DNA of 64,000 bases from Doryteuthis pealeii (GCA_023376005.1 CM042148.1:75201710-75265709), one strand, 5' to 3'; positions 10,168 to 20,929 are shown, numbered from the stretch's first letter. Translations and numbers: made by a program. The notes: generated from the sequence alone by a model not told the origin.

Positions 10168-10172
<5 letters not shown>
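9978..10172 (+). pseudogene. R2-type non-LTR retrotransposon 3' fragment, copy A
   Basis: Translates in pieces to a C-terminal segment reading EIRGRIETIQTTALLQSAR, then ILRRVLET and a stop, followed by 3' UTR and (AAT)n. This is the 3' end of a non-LTR reverse-transcriptase gene of the kind commonly annotated as R2-like pol in invertebrates. It is 5'-truncated within the last 100 residues. The right-arm copy is about 30,000-30,187 (minus). Confidence 0.75.
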
Positions 10173-10204
<32 letters not shown>

Positions 10205-10208
<4 letters not shown>

Positions 10209-10425
10209 GGCGAAAGTAATACTAATTGTAGTTGGTGCACTAGGAATGGTCCCAAAAAGCTTGGAGAAAAGACTGGAGGAACTGGAAATCAGAGGAAGAA
10301 TTGAGACCATCCAGACAACTGTATTGCTGAAATCGGCTAGAATACTCAGATAAGTCTTGGAGACCTTGTTGTGACTAAGACTCCGGTAAAAAGACAATCA
10401 GCTAACGCTGGTGTGAAAAACAAAT
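10205..10425 (+). pseudogene. R2-type retrotransposon 3' fragment, copy B
   Basis: Starts inside the same coding region directly after an (AAT)n tract, covers the EIRGRIETIQTTVLLKSAR-type segment, and ends GCTGGTGTGAAA before another (AAT)n. The right-arm copy is 29,735-29,945. Confidence 0.75.
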
Positions 10426-10428
10426 ATC

Positions 10429-10463
<35 letters not shown>

Positions 10464-10501
10464 GGAGTGAATAATAATAATGATAATAATAATAATAATA
10501 A

Positions 10502-10906
10502 TAAGAATCTGGGACTTTGAGATTAAGACGGATGGCCTTATCCCAGCCAGAAGACCAGACCTAGTATTGAGTAAAAAAAAAAGTGAACTAGTAAATTTTT
10601 CAGTTCAAGCAGATCACAGGGTGAATATGAAAGAAAAAGAAAAGATAGACAAATTCCTAAATCTTTTTATAGAATTGCAAAATATATTAAATATGAGGGT
10701 GAAAGTGATACCAATTTTAGTTGGAGCACTTGGAACGGTCCCCAAAAGAAAAGAGACTAGAGTAACTTGAAATCAGAGGAAGAATTGAGATCATCCAGAC
10801 AACAGCATTGTTGAAATCAGCTAGAATACTCAGGAGTCCTGGAGACCTGAGGAGACTTTCTGTCACCCAGACACCAGTGAAAGACAATCAGCTAACGCTG
10901 GTGTGA

Positions 10907-10908
<2 letters not shown>
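10502..10908 (+). pseudogene. R2-type retrotransposon 3' fragment, copy C
   Basis: Longest 3' fragment. An open stretch of 96 residues includes WDFEIKTDGLIPARRPDLVL, a hydrophilic linker with KEKIDKFLNL and VKVIPILVGALGTVPK. A frameshift follows, then the EIRGRIEIIQTTALLKSAR segment. Preceded and followed by (AAT)n. The C-terminal part of the right-arm partner is replaced by a different copy. Confidence 0.75.
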
Positions 10909-10948
<40 letters not shown>

Positions 10949-10952
<4 letters not shown>

Positions 10953-11400
10953 CTAGAAACCAAACTCAACAGCAGAAATCTGATCAAAGGAATTAATACC
11001 TGGGCTGTCCCCATTATAAGATACGCTGGGCCATTCTTAAAATGGACAAAAGAACTCAGACAGATTGGCCAAAGACTAGAAAATTAATGACCATGTACAA
11101 GTCCCTACACCATGGAGATGATAGAGATAGACTATATGTATCAAGAAATTATGGTGGAAGAGGTCTGGCCACCATAGAGACTGCGTAGAGGCCACAATCC
11201 AACAACTCGAAGACTACACAAAAAGAGCAAAGACAGATTACTATGACAGCCAACAACAGCTGATGCAATATATGGAAAGAACAACAAAAACTAGAAAGAA
11301 AAATGGAAGAAAAACAATTGTATGGACACTTCAAACGACAAATCGGAGGGTTGCACACGAAAGGCTTGGACATGGAGAAAGAACCTCAAGAACTGAATCA
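10949..11400 (+). pseudogene. R2-type retrotransposon fragment, copy D, cut by gap
   Basis: An earlier coding portion of the same protein family. It reads INTWAVPIIRYAGPFLKWTK after frame correction, then a KLMTMYKSLH-type stretch and GRKTIV/EEKQLYGHFKRQ segments in different frames. Several stops and frameshifts make it non-functional. It runs into the assembly gap, so its 3' end is unknown. Confidence 0.7.
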
Positions 11401-11500
11401 NNNNNNNNNNNNNNNNNNNNNNNNNNNNNNNNNNNNNNNNNNNNNNNNNNNNNNNNNNNNNNNNNNNNNNNNNNNNNNNNNNNNNNNNNNNNNNNNNNNN
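11401..11500. other. Assembly gap (100 Ns)
   Basis: Exactly 100 Ns, the usual placeholder for a scaffold join of unknown size. It lies 630 bp inside the end of left-arm homology, which matters for judging whether the inverted repeat is real. Confidence 0.99.
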
Positions 11501-12164
11501 AAAAGAGAGAGATTCGCCATTTATTTATCAGGAACAAGTGGTAATAAACTAATACATATTCGGATGTATGTGAGAATAAGTTCCTCTATTCTATAACACT
11601 ATTCATATTGTTTCTTCAGATGTATATTTTCTGATTCTTCTCTCCTTTTTCTTACCGCTTGTCAAATCGGTTCCAAGTATTTCATGGTCAGTTATTCCTC
11701 TTATGCTGATTCAGCAGATTATAGAGAATTCTTTGGTATTATGTATTTTTCATCGAGTTTGGATTCGCTCTCTCTCTACGGTATCAGGCACACTATCAGA
11801 ATGATGAGTTGACTATGGAGGAGATGCGATACTTTATCCAATGTCGCTGTCCGAAGATTCGGACTGGAAAATAAGTCGCCAGTTAATATTAATCCTAGCA
11901 AATAATTCAGGTCTACTTCAATAAACATAAATGTTCAAGTCTGTGAAAATTGTACCATCTTTGCATTCTGTAACAAATGCAAATGAGATTATTATTTCAT
12001 TCTTTTGAGTTTTTCTCCGAGTGGATTTCATTGAAGTCCAAGTGACAGCAAATCTCACAGTTTCCATTACTCTTCTCTAGTATTCATGCAGGATTTCATT
12101 AACCACTGGATCTAGACAGTCTTCCTCGGATTCCAGTTTCCCCTTTTTCATGTTTAGGGTCTTA
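11501..12164. other. Unannotated stretch after the gap
   Basis: No frame, repeat unit or RNA gene recognised. Ordinary AT-rich DNA. Confidence 0.5.
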
Positions 12165-12413
12165 GGGGCCGGGTTAGCTTAGTTGATAAAGTGTTTCGAC
12201 TAGAAAACCGCAAGGTTCTTAGTTCGATAACCGGCCCTCGCCCAACTCAGCGAATGATGTAGGCACAGGGATCTGTCGGTAAAGGTAAGGAGCTAATGGT
12301 AAGGTGCAGCGGCTTCACCTCAGACGCAAAAATAATCTCCTTGGTCTAGCGCTAGTGAAAAGGATAGACTCTATCGTGATTGGCTGATACCGACTTTAGG
12401 CCACCCCCAACGA
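12165..12413 (+). mobile_element. SINE family A, near full length
   Basis: Begins GGGGCCGGGTTAGCTTAGTTG, has a GTTCGATAACCGG box B-like segment with a one-base insertion, and ends near GGCCACCCCC. Same layout as 3,731-3,973. Several indels suggest age. Confidence 0.85.
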
Positions 12414-13500
12414 GTTACTACTACTACTTACATCTCTTTTAGGGGATCAGCTAGCGTATTCTTATTCCACACGCGATAGGGTTATGTTTTTGATAAGCAA
12501 TTTAATAGGACATGCTAAATCTTCAATTGATAAAAGCATATAAGTATTTACCTCCCCCTCCCCCGTACGATGGTAGAAATGCCACACATTGTCAGTTTTT
12601 TTAAGTGGAGTTTTACCAGTTTTAAGTTAAAAGTTTTCCTTCCTCGGACAAGTTGACATACCCTAAGTTAATGAGTCTGTCCTTGGTATTTACCTTCTGC
12701 TGATTCAATTCATACCTTTCCCAAGAGTAGTTGTGTTATTGATATTCAAATACACCTATTTAGCTGAATTTAAAAACGGAATATTAGTCAAGGTAAAAAA
12801 AAATATATACACTAGTATAAATGTAAATGATTCTGGTAAAAAGAACATAGGTTTATAAGTTCGAAAAATTCACTCTGAATTGTTCAGTTGCACATATGGT
12901 ACAAAGGATATAGGGTTTGAATTAATACATCAGCCCTAACTGTGAGGCTGCAGGTTCAACCGACTACGGGGTGATGATAATGGTCTATCTTACTGGTGGC
13001 GCAGCCAATGCCAATAAATTACGTTAAAAAATGTCTGAGCCACGTGAACCTGTTTTTAGCACCAACTCTGAAACGCTGTTGGCTTTAGCATTAACGAAAC
13101 AGATGTAGAAAAGTCGAGGTCCGGCCGTTGGCAAAATTTATTTAAAGCCCATTTATTCTGTTACCGTTGAAAAACGGGTATCGCCTTAGGGTTTGAACAT
13201 ATCTAAATGGGGTCTAACCTGGCAAGAGGGTATTATTTTTGAAAGACCCGACTCCCCTACCCTAACGACGCTAACCAGCACTGTTTAGTAGCATAAGGAA
13301 GTATCTCAAACAGTTATTTTTGTGGACTTGCTTCAAAAAGGTGGTAATCATTTACTAAATTTGTTAGTAACTTATTGAATAGATTGGACCATCCCATTGT
13401 TGGTTAATAGGTTAGCAAACTATGATTCACAGATCCATTACTAATGTATTTAACAGTTGTGAAACGGTTTCTTCTGGGGTGATTTTTTTATAATTCTTTT
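12414..13500. other. Unannotated stretch with SINE B traces
   Basis: A TTCATACCTTTCCCAAGAG segment at about 12,710-12,730 is a scrap of SINE B. A tRNA-like box B-type GCAGGTTCAACC occurs near 12,950. Nothing coding is supported. Confidence 0.45.
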
Positions 13501-13507
13501 ATATATA

Positions 13508-14163
13508 ATAGCAAAATATATGCATCCCCCATGCGGGATTATTCAAGTTTTAATGTAATAAAATTTTATAGTAAATAGAATGCTAATGAAAACTAAATAA
13601 GAATGCAGGTAAAAAGGTTTTAAGAGAGTGGGTAAAATCGAAAATTAGAACAACTGAAACTTACTCTTTCATGACTCCCATTTTTCATTGCTAAATTTTC
13701 CTGAATTTAATTATTTAGTTAAAATAGTAAGAAAAATTACAGTTATTTTCCATTTAATCGATTTCTTTTAGAGTTTGTATTCTCAAGATTTTTACTCTTA
13801 TTCATAACATAAACCAAACAATTAAAAATCAATAATACCAAGCACATATGTATTAAAATATGAATTTTTTAATAGACACATATGTAATATACGAACGGAT
13901 TAGTCTCTGGCTCCACATGATAATGAATGTTAAATATACAAAAAACCGAGAATGATGTTTCGGTATATCATCAATACAATTGAATGTTATATGAGATATG
14001 AGTAAGATAGATATGGCAGTATTAATAATGTAAAACAATTTTATTAATAAATTGAGGTTTAAATAAAATCATGGAGGGTGTGACGGAAAATACAAGGGTA
14101 ATTGTGATTTGTGTAGTAATTAGTTTTGGTTACAGACAGGAAAACACACACTCTCCATTAATG
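13508..14163 (-). mobile_element. Helitron-like family F element, diverged
   Basis: Full-length but diverged relative of 53,398-54,020. On the minus strand it begins near TTAATGGAGAGTGTGTG, ends with a decayed hairpin and TTTGCTAT, and is flanked by TA-rich DNA. No coding capacity. Confidence 0.6.
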
Positions 14164-14197
<34 letters not shown>

Positions 14198-14234
14198 ATA
14201 TATAATATATATAATATATATATATATATATATA
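14162..14234. repeat. (TA)n microsatellite
   Basis: Interrupted (TA)n between the family F element and an A/G-rich stretch. Confidence 0.95.
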
Positions 14235-14650
14235 AAGAACAACTGAAGAAATTAAAGTGATCAAATTCGGAAGAAAAGTAATAAAAAGAGATAATAACTA
14301 TCAGATTGGGATCAATGAAGAAATAAATAAAAAGAGAGAAAACGAATGAAAAGGAGAAATAAATGAAAGAATAAGAACTAAAATAATAAAAATAAGAATT
14401 AAATGAATGAAAAGGAAGAATTAAATGAATGAAATGGAAGAAATGAATTAATGTAAAAGAAGAAATAAACGAATGAAAAAGAATGATTGAATGAAAAAGA
14501 AAGAAACAAAAGAAAAAGAAAGAAATCACTGAATGCGAAAGAAAAATAAACGAATGAAAAAAAGAAGAAATAAATCATGAAACATACCAAGAATGAAACG
14601 ATCTTACTTTTTCTATTTTTAAATGAAAAAAAAATAAAGTGAAAAGGCGA
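14235..14650. repeat. A/G-rich low-complexity stretch
   Basis: Repeated GAATGAAA, AAGAAA and GAAATAAA blocks. Long minus-strand frames here are only F/S/L-rich translations of the repeat. Confidence 0.8.
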
Positions 14651-14663
14651 ATAGAAATCATTT

Positions 14664-14998
14664 ATACATATATAAAGGGTAGTTGGTGTGTATGTATGTA
14701 TGTATATATGTATTGCTATGTATGTATGTATATCCAGTCGAAACTACAAAAATACAACAATTAACGACAACGTAAATATATATACACATTAAATATCACC
14801 AGTTCTTACTTTTTGTGCAAAAAATATGAAGTTTTTTTTTTATATTCGAAGATATCTAAAGATTAAAATATACATAGAAATAGCATTGGAATTCTACTTT
14901 AAAATGTCCTGTATTTGTAAATCTTAAAAGTAAACAAATCAATACTCAAGGTATTTTTGCCCCCTCTACCCAGGCGACACCGGGTAAACCGCTACTAG
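14664..14998 (+). mobile_element. Helitron-like family G, copy 1
   Basis: About 335 bp, starting TACATATATAAAGGG and ending with a hairpin (14,967-14,987, TACCC paired with GGGTA) followed by a short spacer and CTAG (14,995-14,998). Hairpin plus CTAR-type end plus insertion before T is the signature of Helitron 3' termini. No Rep/helicase is present, so non-autonomous. It includes (TATG)n near the start. Confidence 0.65.
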
Positions 14999-15324
14999 TA
15001 CATATATAAAAGGCAGTTGGGGCGTATGTATGTATGTGTGTATGTATGTCCGGATAGAACTACGAAAATAAACAATTAACAACGAAGTAAAAATAAATAC
15101 ATATTAAATATCACCAGTTCTTGCCTTTTGTGCAAACATTATAAAGGTTTGATTTATATTCGAATATATTTAGAAATTAAATAGATATACCATTGAAATT
15201 CTACTTAAAAATGTTCAGCATTTGTAAATTTCAAATGTAAACAAATCAATACAAGAGGTTTTTTTTACTCCACCCCCCCCCCATACACACAACTACCCAG
15301 GCGACACTGGGTAGCCGCTTCTAG
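14999..15324 (+). mobile_element. Helitron-like family G, copy 2
   Basis: Head-to-tail with copy 1 with no bases between. The hairpin at 15,293-15,314 has CTACCCAG pairing with CTGGGTAG, then CTAG at 15,321-15,324. About 85-90 percent like copy 1. Confidence 0.65.
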
Positions 15325-15437
15325 TACATGTATAAAAGGCAGCTGGTGCGTATGTATTTATGTATGAATGTCCGATGAAACTACGATAATACAACAATTA
15401 ACGACAAAGTAAATATATATACACATTAAATATAACA
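15325..15437 (+). mobile_element. Helitron-like family G, copy 3, truncated
   Basis: Starts directly after the CTAG of copy 2 with the same TACATGTATAAAAGGCAG start. It loses homology after about 113 bp. Confidence 0.6.
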
Positions 15438-16385
15438 CATGTGCTGGAGTACCGTCTCACTGTATGTATGTTATGTATGTATGTTACTAGATATATGACT
15501 TGTATGAGAACGATGCTCCGGCTCAGTATTACAGTCGTCGAAACTGCCCGTTCCAACCTCCCGTTCTTATGTTGTCTGTTGATTTACAGGAAGGCTGAAA
15601 AAGAGCTGGTTTCGTTTCTTTTACCAACTCGGCTGAAATAAGATTAAATAACCAAAAGCTGTCAACGGATTAACAAAACAATTGAACACAACGCCTTTTT
15701 TATGCTTATGTATAAAATATATACATTTATTTTACAAAGGAGCGAGGTGATTTCTTGTCAGCTGATTGGCGATCTACAGCTAGGTTTTGGCTAAGTTATC
15801 AATTCTGTACCGAGTGGCAAGGCATCAGAGTGTATCGGTAAAGTTTTATCAAGGGCCCAGAGCCATGGCAAGCTCTTCTTCTCCGGTCTTCGTTCTGTCC
15901 CGGTCTCTCCCGCTCTCACGCTCTTTTCGTCTGACGGTCTGTTATTTATGGGATCCAGACCTCCCACCCCTAACATATGTCTCTGATTGGCCAGCCACTC
16001 GATACTATTGCCTACGTGTCTAAATGGCCTTGTGCTAGCCTAGCTTGTATTTTTCCATTTGGAGTCAAGGCCAACCATTGTTTTATTTATCTAAGTTTTT
16101 GAAATTGTTGACGAACTTGTTCAAAAACTGGAATCTTATTTATTAAATTATCATTTTATTTTTGCACAATTTGAATGATATACATCAAATTCCATAATCT
16201 AAATAAGTTATGCTTACGTGATGATTTTTCATTTAGATAAATTAACCTCCAATATAAAACATTATTATTATTTTAATTATTATTATTTTTACTTTTACTT
16301 TTAAACAAACCACCATAATTAATACTTAGGGTAGTTTTAATTAATTAGTAATTAATTAATAGGTCGCCAGTCAACCCATAACAAA
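15438..16385. other. Unannotated stretch between family G copies
   Basis: Includes a somewhat GC-richer piece (15,730-16,030) with two ATTGG boxes (TGATTGGC at about 15,762 and TGATTGGCC at about 15,985). Frames of 61-78 residues on both strands overlap and look like chance. Could be part of an unrecognised LTR or promoter. Confidence 0.4.
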
Positions 16386-16609
16386 ATAGTGTTACAATAA
16401 CCGGTTCTTGCTTTTTGTGCAAAAATCATGAAGATTCTATTTATAATCGAAGATATATAAAAATTAAAATATACATAGCAATAGCATAGATTTTCTACTT
16501 AAAAATGTCCAGCATTTGTAAATCTCAAAAGTAAACAAATCAATAAGCCAGGGTTTTGTTACCGCCCTCCACCTACTCTACCCAGGAGACACTGGGTAGC
16601 TTCTTCTAG
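16386..16609 (+). mobile_element. Helitron-like family G, 3' part
   Basis: Matches the second half of copies 1 and 2, including the hairpin (16,578-16,599, CTACCCAG with CTGGGTAG) and terminal CTAG (16,606-16,609). The 5' part is missing. Confidence 0.62.
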
Positions 16610-16990
16610 TAAAAACTAAAAGAAATACTTATAAACGTTTGCTTCAGGAAGATAATATTGACAAAAAAAAAACTCGCAAAGAAATGCCTGCCAACCAAAA
16701 CAGAAAGACAAAATAAGTGACAATATTTTTTGTATGTGTGATAGAACGACGACGTCATCGTTGTGTAAGAAGACTGCATGCAAAGGATATTCTGACAAAG
16801 AGAAGAAAGCAAATATTGATAAACGAACTCAGTGGCTGTAAAAATCCATTAAAACTGCAGAGCGAGACAGTCACAGACTTTTAGCTGCCATTCAAAAATG
16901 TACAGGTAAATGTACTCTACATAACATTATCGATATATTTCCTTTCAACTAGACAAAAGCATGTTTGACTCAAGGCTATATTGTGAAGGA
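16610..16990. other. Unannotated stretch
   Basis: A-rich DNA with no recognised repeat. Overlapping minus-strand frames (60-68 residues) have no recognisable domain. Confidence 0.45.
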
Positions 16991-16991
16991 G

Positions 16992-16992
<1 letters not shown>

Positions 16993-17049
<57 letters not shown>

Positions 17050-17236
17050 TGTGTGTGTGTGTATAGGAGGATTCGGGTAAATGCGACAGAATGTAGTAAA
17101 AGAATAGCGGGAAAATGTGGACAAAAGAACAACCCAAACAATTGTTCTTTTGTCCACATTTTCCCTCTATTCTTTTACCACACACACTCACATATTTCCC
17201 ACTATTCTTTACCACACACACACTCACAACACACAC

Positions 17237-17279
<43 letters not shown>
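16993..17279. repeat. Large snap-back palindrome with mirrored microsatellites
   Basis: The central arms at 17,095-17,130 and 17,143-17,178 are nearly perfectly complementary around a 12-bp loop. The flanks mirror each other as well: (TA)n(TG)n on the left and (CA)n(TA)n on the right. The right side also contains a second partial copy of the arm (ACTATTCTTTACC near 17,200). Confidence 0.85.
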
Positions 17280-17281
<2 letters not shown>

Positions 17282-17410
17282 TCTTTCAGATACTAGTGGC
17301 ATAAAACAACATCTGTTGTTTGATTATTACGGCATATAAACCGTTTTCAGTCTATCATAATATATATATATATATGTATGTATGTATGTGTATTTCTATA
17401 TATATATATA

Positions 17411-17939
17411 TTCCATCTATTTTTCATATTTGTCAAATGAAAAAAACATTATATCTGGGACTTTTACACCTTGAAGACTTTCATCTATAACTTTACGGAC
17501 TTATCAACGCCACAAGTAAATTTGGAACTCTAACATCTTTTTTCAAATTACCATGTGGACTTGTATATTTTAACAGCTGAAAAATATGTACTATACTTTT
17601 TGATACCCACTTTACATTTTTATATAAACTTTTACAACAAACTCTTTTGAGTTTTTCTATAAACTATAATGCTTCTGATTTTTTTTAAATCAAAAATAAA
17701 ATTTATTTTATTTTTAAAACAGAACATGCATTTTTCAAAAATTTCAGCGGTTGAACTCAGCGTTCGTTTCTGTAAACAGTCTTTTTTAACGGATATCTTC
17801 TCTTCCCATCTATGTCGCTCTTTGATGAAGACCAACTTATCGATTTGGTCGAAACAGTACTGTCAGCAATTACATAACAAACATCATATGTTTTTTCATA
17901 ATGTTAAATTTCATACTGTCGGATTAATTTCCATCTATT

Positions 17940-17944
<5 letters not shown>
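17411..17944 (+). mobile_element. Unit bounded by 19-bp direct repeats and (TA)n
   Basis: TTCCATCTATTTTTCATAT occurs at 17,411 and 17,929, each next to a (TA)n tract on its outer side. The 3' part contains a hammerhead-like motif (17,817-17,867). This arrangement could be a decayed retroelement with short terminal direct repeats, but no coding sequence remains. Confidence 0.4.
17817..17867 (+). ncRNA. Degenerate hammerhead-like motif
   Basis: TTGATGA replaces CTGATGA and is followed by an extra A. Then come a six-pair stem II GACCAA/TTGGTC (17,830-17,835 and 17,845-17,850), GAAA (17,851-17,854), palindromic stem III CAGTACTG (17,855-17,862), the triplet GTC and a three-base stem I (GCT/AGC). 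Likely a decayed relative rather than an active ribozyme. Confidence 0.45.

Positions 17945-17987
<43 letters not shown>
17945..17987. repeat. (TA)n microsatellite
   Basis: Pure run, followed by (TGAA)n. Confidence 0.95.
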
Positions 17988-17990
<3 letters not shown>

Positions 17991-18045
17991 TGAATGAATG
18001 AACAAATAAAAGAGTTAGCTTTTATTTATTTACATTGGAACAATA

Positions 18046-18087
18046 TTTACAACCAATGGTTTCCTGCTAACGCATTCGTCAGGTAAA
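18046..18087 (-). ncRNA. Hammerhead ribozyme-like motif
   Basis: On the minus strand, stem I TTTAC (18,083-18,087) pairs with GTAAA (18,046-18,050). The core CTGACGA (18,076-18,082) fits CUGANGA. Stem II has TGC/GCA with a GTTA loop but an A-G closing mismatch. GAAA is at 18,060-18,063. Stem III CCATTGG is almost palindromic, and GTT is the cleavage triplet before the stem I 3' strand. Complete but with a weak stem II, so activity is uncertain. Confidence 0.6.
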
Positions 18088-18169
18088 CGAAATAGTTTTT
18101 TTTAAATAACACTGTACGTTGGATTACTACTGCTTTTTCTAGTATAATAGTGCCAACCATACACACTAA

Positions 18170-18307
<138 letters not shown>

Positions 18308-18398
18308 CGTCTTATAATTCAGAAAAGAGGTGTCGGTACGATTATAGTATGTGGCCTACCTTTTGAATGTGGTCTAAGAAATCATGTCTCTCTTATAG

Positions 18399-18399
<1 letters not shown>

Positions 18400-18450
<51 letters not shown>
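18400..18450. repeat. (TA)n microsatellite
   Basis: Pure run of about 50 bp. Confidence 0.95.
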
Positions 18451-18454
<4 letters not shown>

Positions 18455-18909
18455 AAACTTTCGCTGCCCGAAGATTGCTCCACTTAAACAAACAAGTTTA
18501 AATAGACTGAAGCCAATGGTAGCAGACTTGTTTCCATACAAATACAAATATACTAAAATATACATTTATCTATTATTATCATCAATAATACTGCTCTATC
18601 ACAGATATTGAGCACTCTCCTAATAATTCTGTATGTTGACTTATTACTGTCTCTTTAAGTGTGATAGTGTTAATCATACACATTGATATATATATATATG
18701 TATTGAAGCTGTATTTACCAAGATAGAAATGAACAATGTACGGAACGTTAATTTTTTTCATAATTCCAGGTGTGTCATAAAAATGCCGAGTTTGAAGCTG
18801 TATTTACCAAGATAGAAATGGACAATGAATGGAACGTTAATTTTTTCAGAATACAAAGTGTGTCAAAAAGTACAAAAAATATTGATACTTTTTCGACACT
18901 CCTTATATA

Positions 18910-18958
<49 letters not shown>

Positions 18959-19306
18959 CTAAAGCTGAGATTATCACCTTTTAATGTCTAAAGGCCTTTT
19001 CCTAAATAATGACACAAACCATATCCCAGAATATAATTTAATACTAAATCTAATTAATGTTAGAAAAAAATTCAATTTCATTTTATTCTAATTAGTCGTA
19101 ATTTGCAATTAAGTAAAAAATCCACTATTCTCTGTCTTTACTTCCTGCCTGTTTCTTTCTACCCACCCTCTCAATATATTTAGAATACGTATTCATTATT
19201 TCTTTACTCTATCTATTCTCGCAAGAGAGACAGAAAGAAAGAGAAAATACTGTTCCCTTCCTAACACTTAAATAAAGGGAGAAGGTGACTGACTGCTGAT
19301 GATTCA

Positions 19307-19343
<37 letters not shown>

Positions 19344-19977
19344 AGCCTGGCTGTATAATTTTTTAAAACTTTTATTCGCTTTGCGAATATTTAATGCGAT
19401 ATTTTAACCCCACCTTCCACACTCCAGTCTTTTTTCGACAAGTAAATTTAAATATTTTAACCCTCCCCTTCTTTAGAATATTTTAAGGATGGGGGGGGGG
19501 CTAAATATTTACATTTACTTGTCGATAAAAATATGGCTTACTTTTAACGCCTTCAAACCACTAAAAAAAGTAACTTGTTAATAAAAACGCCTTCAATCTG
19601 CTAAAAAAAATTTCTTCCGTATTTTCATTTTATTCTAATATCTTTATTTTAATATCTTTTTTTTTTTCGAAAATCAATTACCAATAAAAAATTTAAATGT
19701 TTTTTTCGGTATTTTTATTATATTTTGATATATTTATTTCCAACAATCAATTACAAAAAAAAAATCAAAATATTTAGATATCCTTTTTTATTTTAACTAA
19801 AAAAAAAAAGTCACAAAAACAATCAACACATTAAACAAACATAAATAAATAAACATCTGAATACTTAGATATTCTTTTTTATTTTAATAAAAAAAATGTC
19901 ACGTCATTTTTAATTCAAGAAATATCTTATTTTATGGTATCGCAATTGTACAACATGAATTTAGGTGCTACATACAA
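18451..19977. other. AT-rich stretch with microsatellites and a small inverted repeat
   Basis: Holds a local duplication (GAAGCTGTATTTACCAAGAT at 18,705 and 18,793), an (ATT)n tract at about 18,911-18,958, (GTCT)n(CT)n near 19,310-19,345, and an inverted repeat (19,434-19,468 with 19,490-19,525, sharing GACAAGTAAAT) whose loop joins C-rich and G-rich runs. No coding feature. Confidence 0.6.
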
Positions 19978-20292
19978 TTAATTTTTAAATTTACACGGTA
20001 CAATTGCGAAATGTGTTGCAAAATGCGTATATAGTGGTGTCACATCCCTTATCTTTTGACATGCCTTCCATGAGTTCAAATGTAATATCGTTCCCGGTTT
20101 GCTCATTTTCTTAATTTTAGAAAATAGTGTCTCTGCTTTACGGTCAGGGACATATCGCAAAAATCCGATCTTTGATACTGTGTCAATATCATCGAAAACC
20201 CATCGTTGTGGTATACAGCATCTTCTATTATATTTTCTTTTAACTTTTCGGGGAAAACGCCTTAAGCACAGCTTGTTTTTTTCAGCAGGCAC
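19978..20292 (-). pseudogene. Merlin/ISXO2-like transposase remnant
   Basis: The 104-residue frame resembles the middle of DDE transposases of the Merlin (IS1016/ISXO2-like) group. KRKYNR (residues 18-23) precedes RWVFDDID (30-37), then VPDRKAETLF (48-57), PGTILHLNSWKACQKI (67-82) and LYTHFATH. In active relatives the position before the WKAY-like motif carries the second catalytic aspartate. Here the run reads LNSWKAC, so that residue is lost. The first catalytic region upstream is not recognisable and the C-terminal third is missing. A dead fragment of a cut-and-paste transposon. No terminal inverted repeats were found. Confidence 0.7.
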
Positions 20293-20299
20293 CGCTTCA

Positions 20300-20863
20300 G
20301 CTTAGGGACATTTTTGAGCTGGCACTGCTTATCGTTTCTTAAGGCAAAACCGGGACGCAGTTATGTGAAGAGCCTCAATTGATATCATGTTTTAAAATAA
20401 GATTTTTTTAAATTATTTTAATTTTTTTTTATTTATAGGGTCCAATACAATTTTGAACCCCCTCCTACTTGAAAAAAACTTACCAAAAATCAGGGAATTA
20501 TCCGATTTTAATGAAATTTTCAATGTTGATTTTATCAATAAATGAATTTTATAATATGCTTAGTTTACTGGTCCTGTACATATTTTTATTATGAATGCAA
20601 GTAATGTTAAAATAACAACACAGATTTAACGCAAAAGTTTATTTATATTCATTTATATTATATTTTGTGAAAGATACAAACATTATTCCAAATGAAAAAT
20701 ATTAGGCACTGGCAAAGTTGACGGCCATGTTCACGATAAATTTGAGTAAAATTGACTGAAAAAATAGTCTAAAATGTATTAAAAGTCAATTACATTATTG
20801 TGATTTCTTTTCAAGTATTTAACCCAAGATAAATGGCTGACCCAACGGGTTAGGTATTTTCTA

Positions 20864-20866
<3 letters not shown>
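20300..20866. other. AT-rich DNA, no gene seen
   Basis: May include flanking parts of the decayed Merlin copy, but nothing is recognisable. Confidence 0.5.

Positions 20867-20929
<63 letters not shown>
20867..20929. repeat. (TA)n microsatellite
   Basis: Pure run of about 62 bp. Confidence 0.95.

Larger units (their letters stand above)
1..10768 (+). repeat. Left arm of a giant inverted repeat
   Basis: Read as reverse complement, this segment matches 29,424-39,577 over essentially its whole length. The opening 175 bases pair with 39,350-39,577. The MITE-like element at 1.7-2.2 kb pairs with 37.9-38.3 kb, the SINE at 3.73 kb with 36.1-36.3 kb, the GC-rich element at 5.5-5.8 kb with 34.4-34.7 kb, and the RT fragments at 10 kb with 29.4-30.2 kb. 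The arms differ by substitutions, many single-base indels, different microsatellite lengths, a 526-bp block present only here (176-701) and a roughly 230-bp segment present only here (about 4,111-4,340). Homology ends inside an RT fragment near 10,768, shortly before an assembly gap. It may be a true palindrome or an inverted alternate haplotype. Confidence 0.93.
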
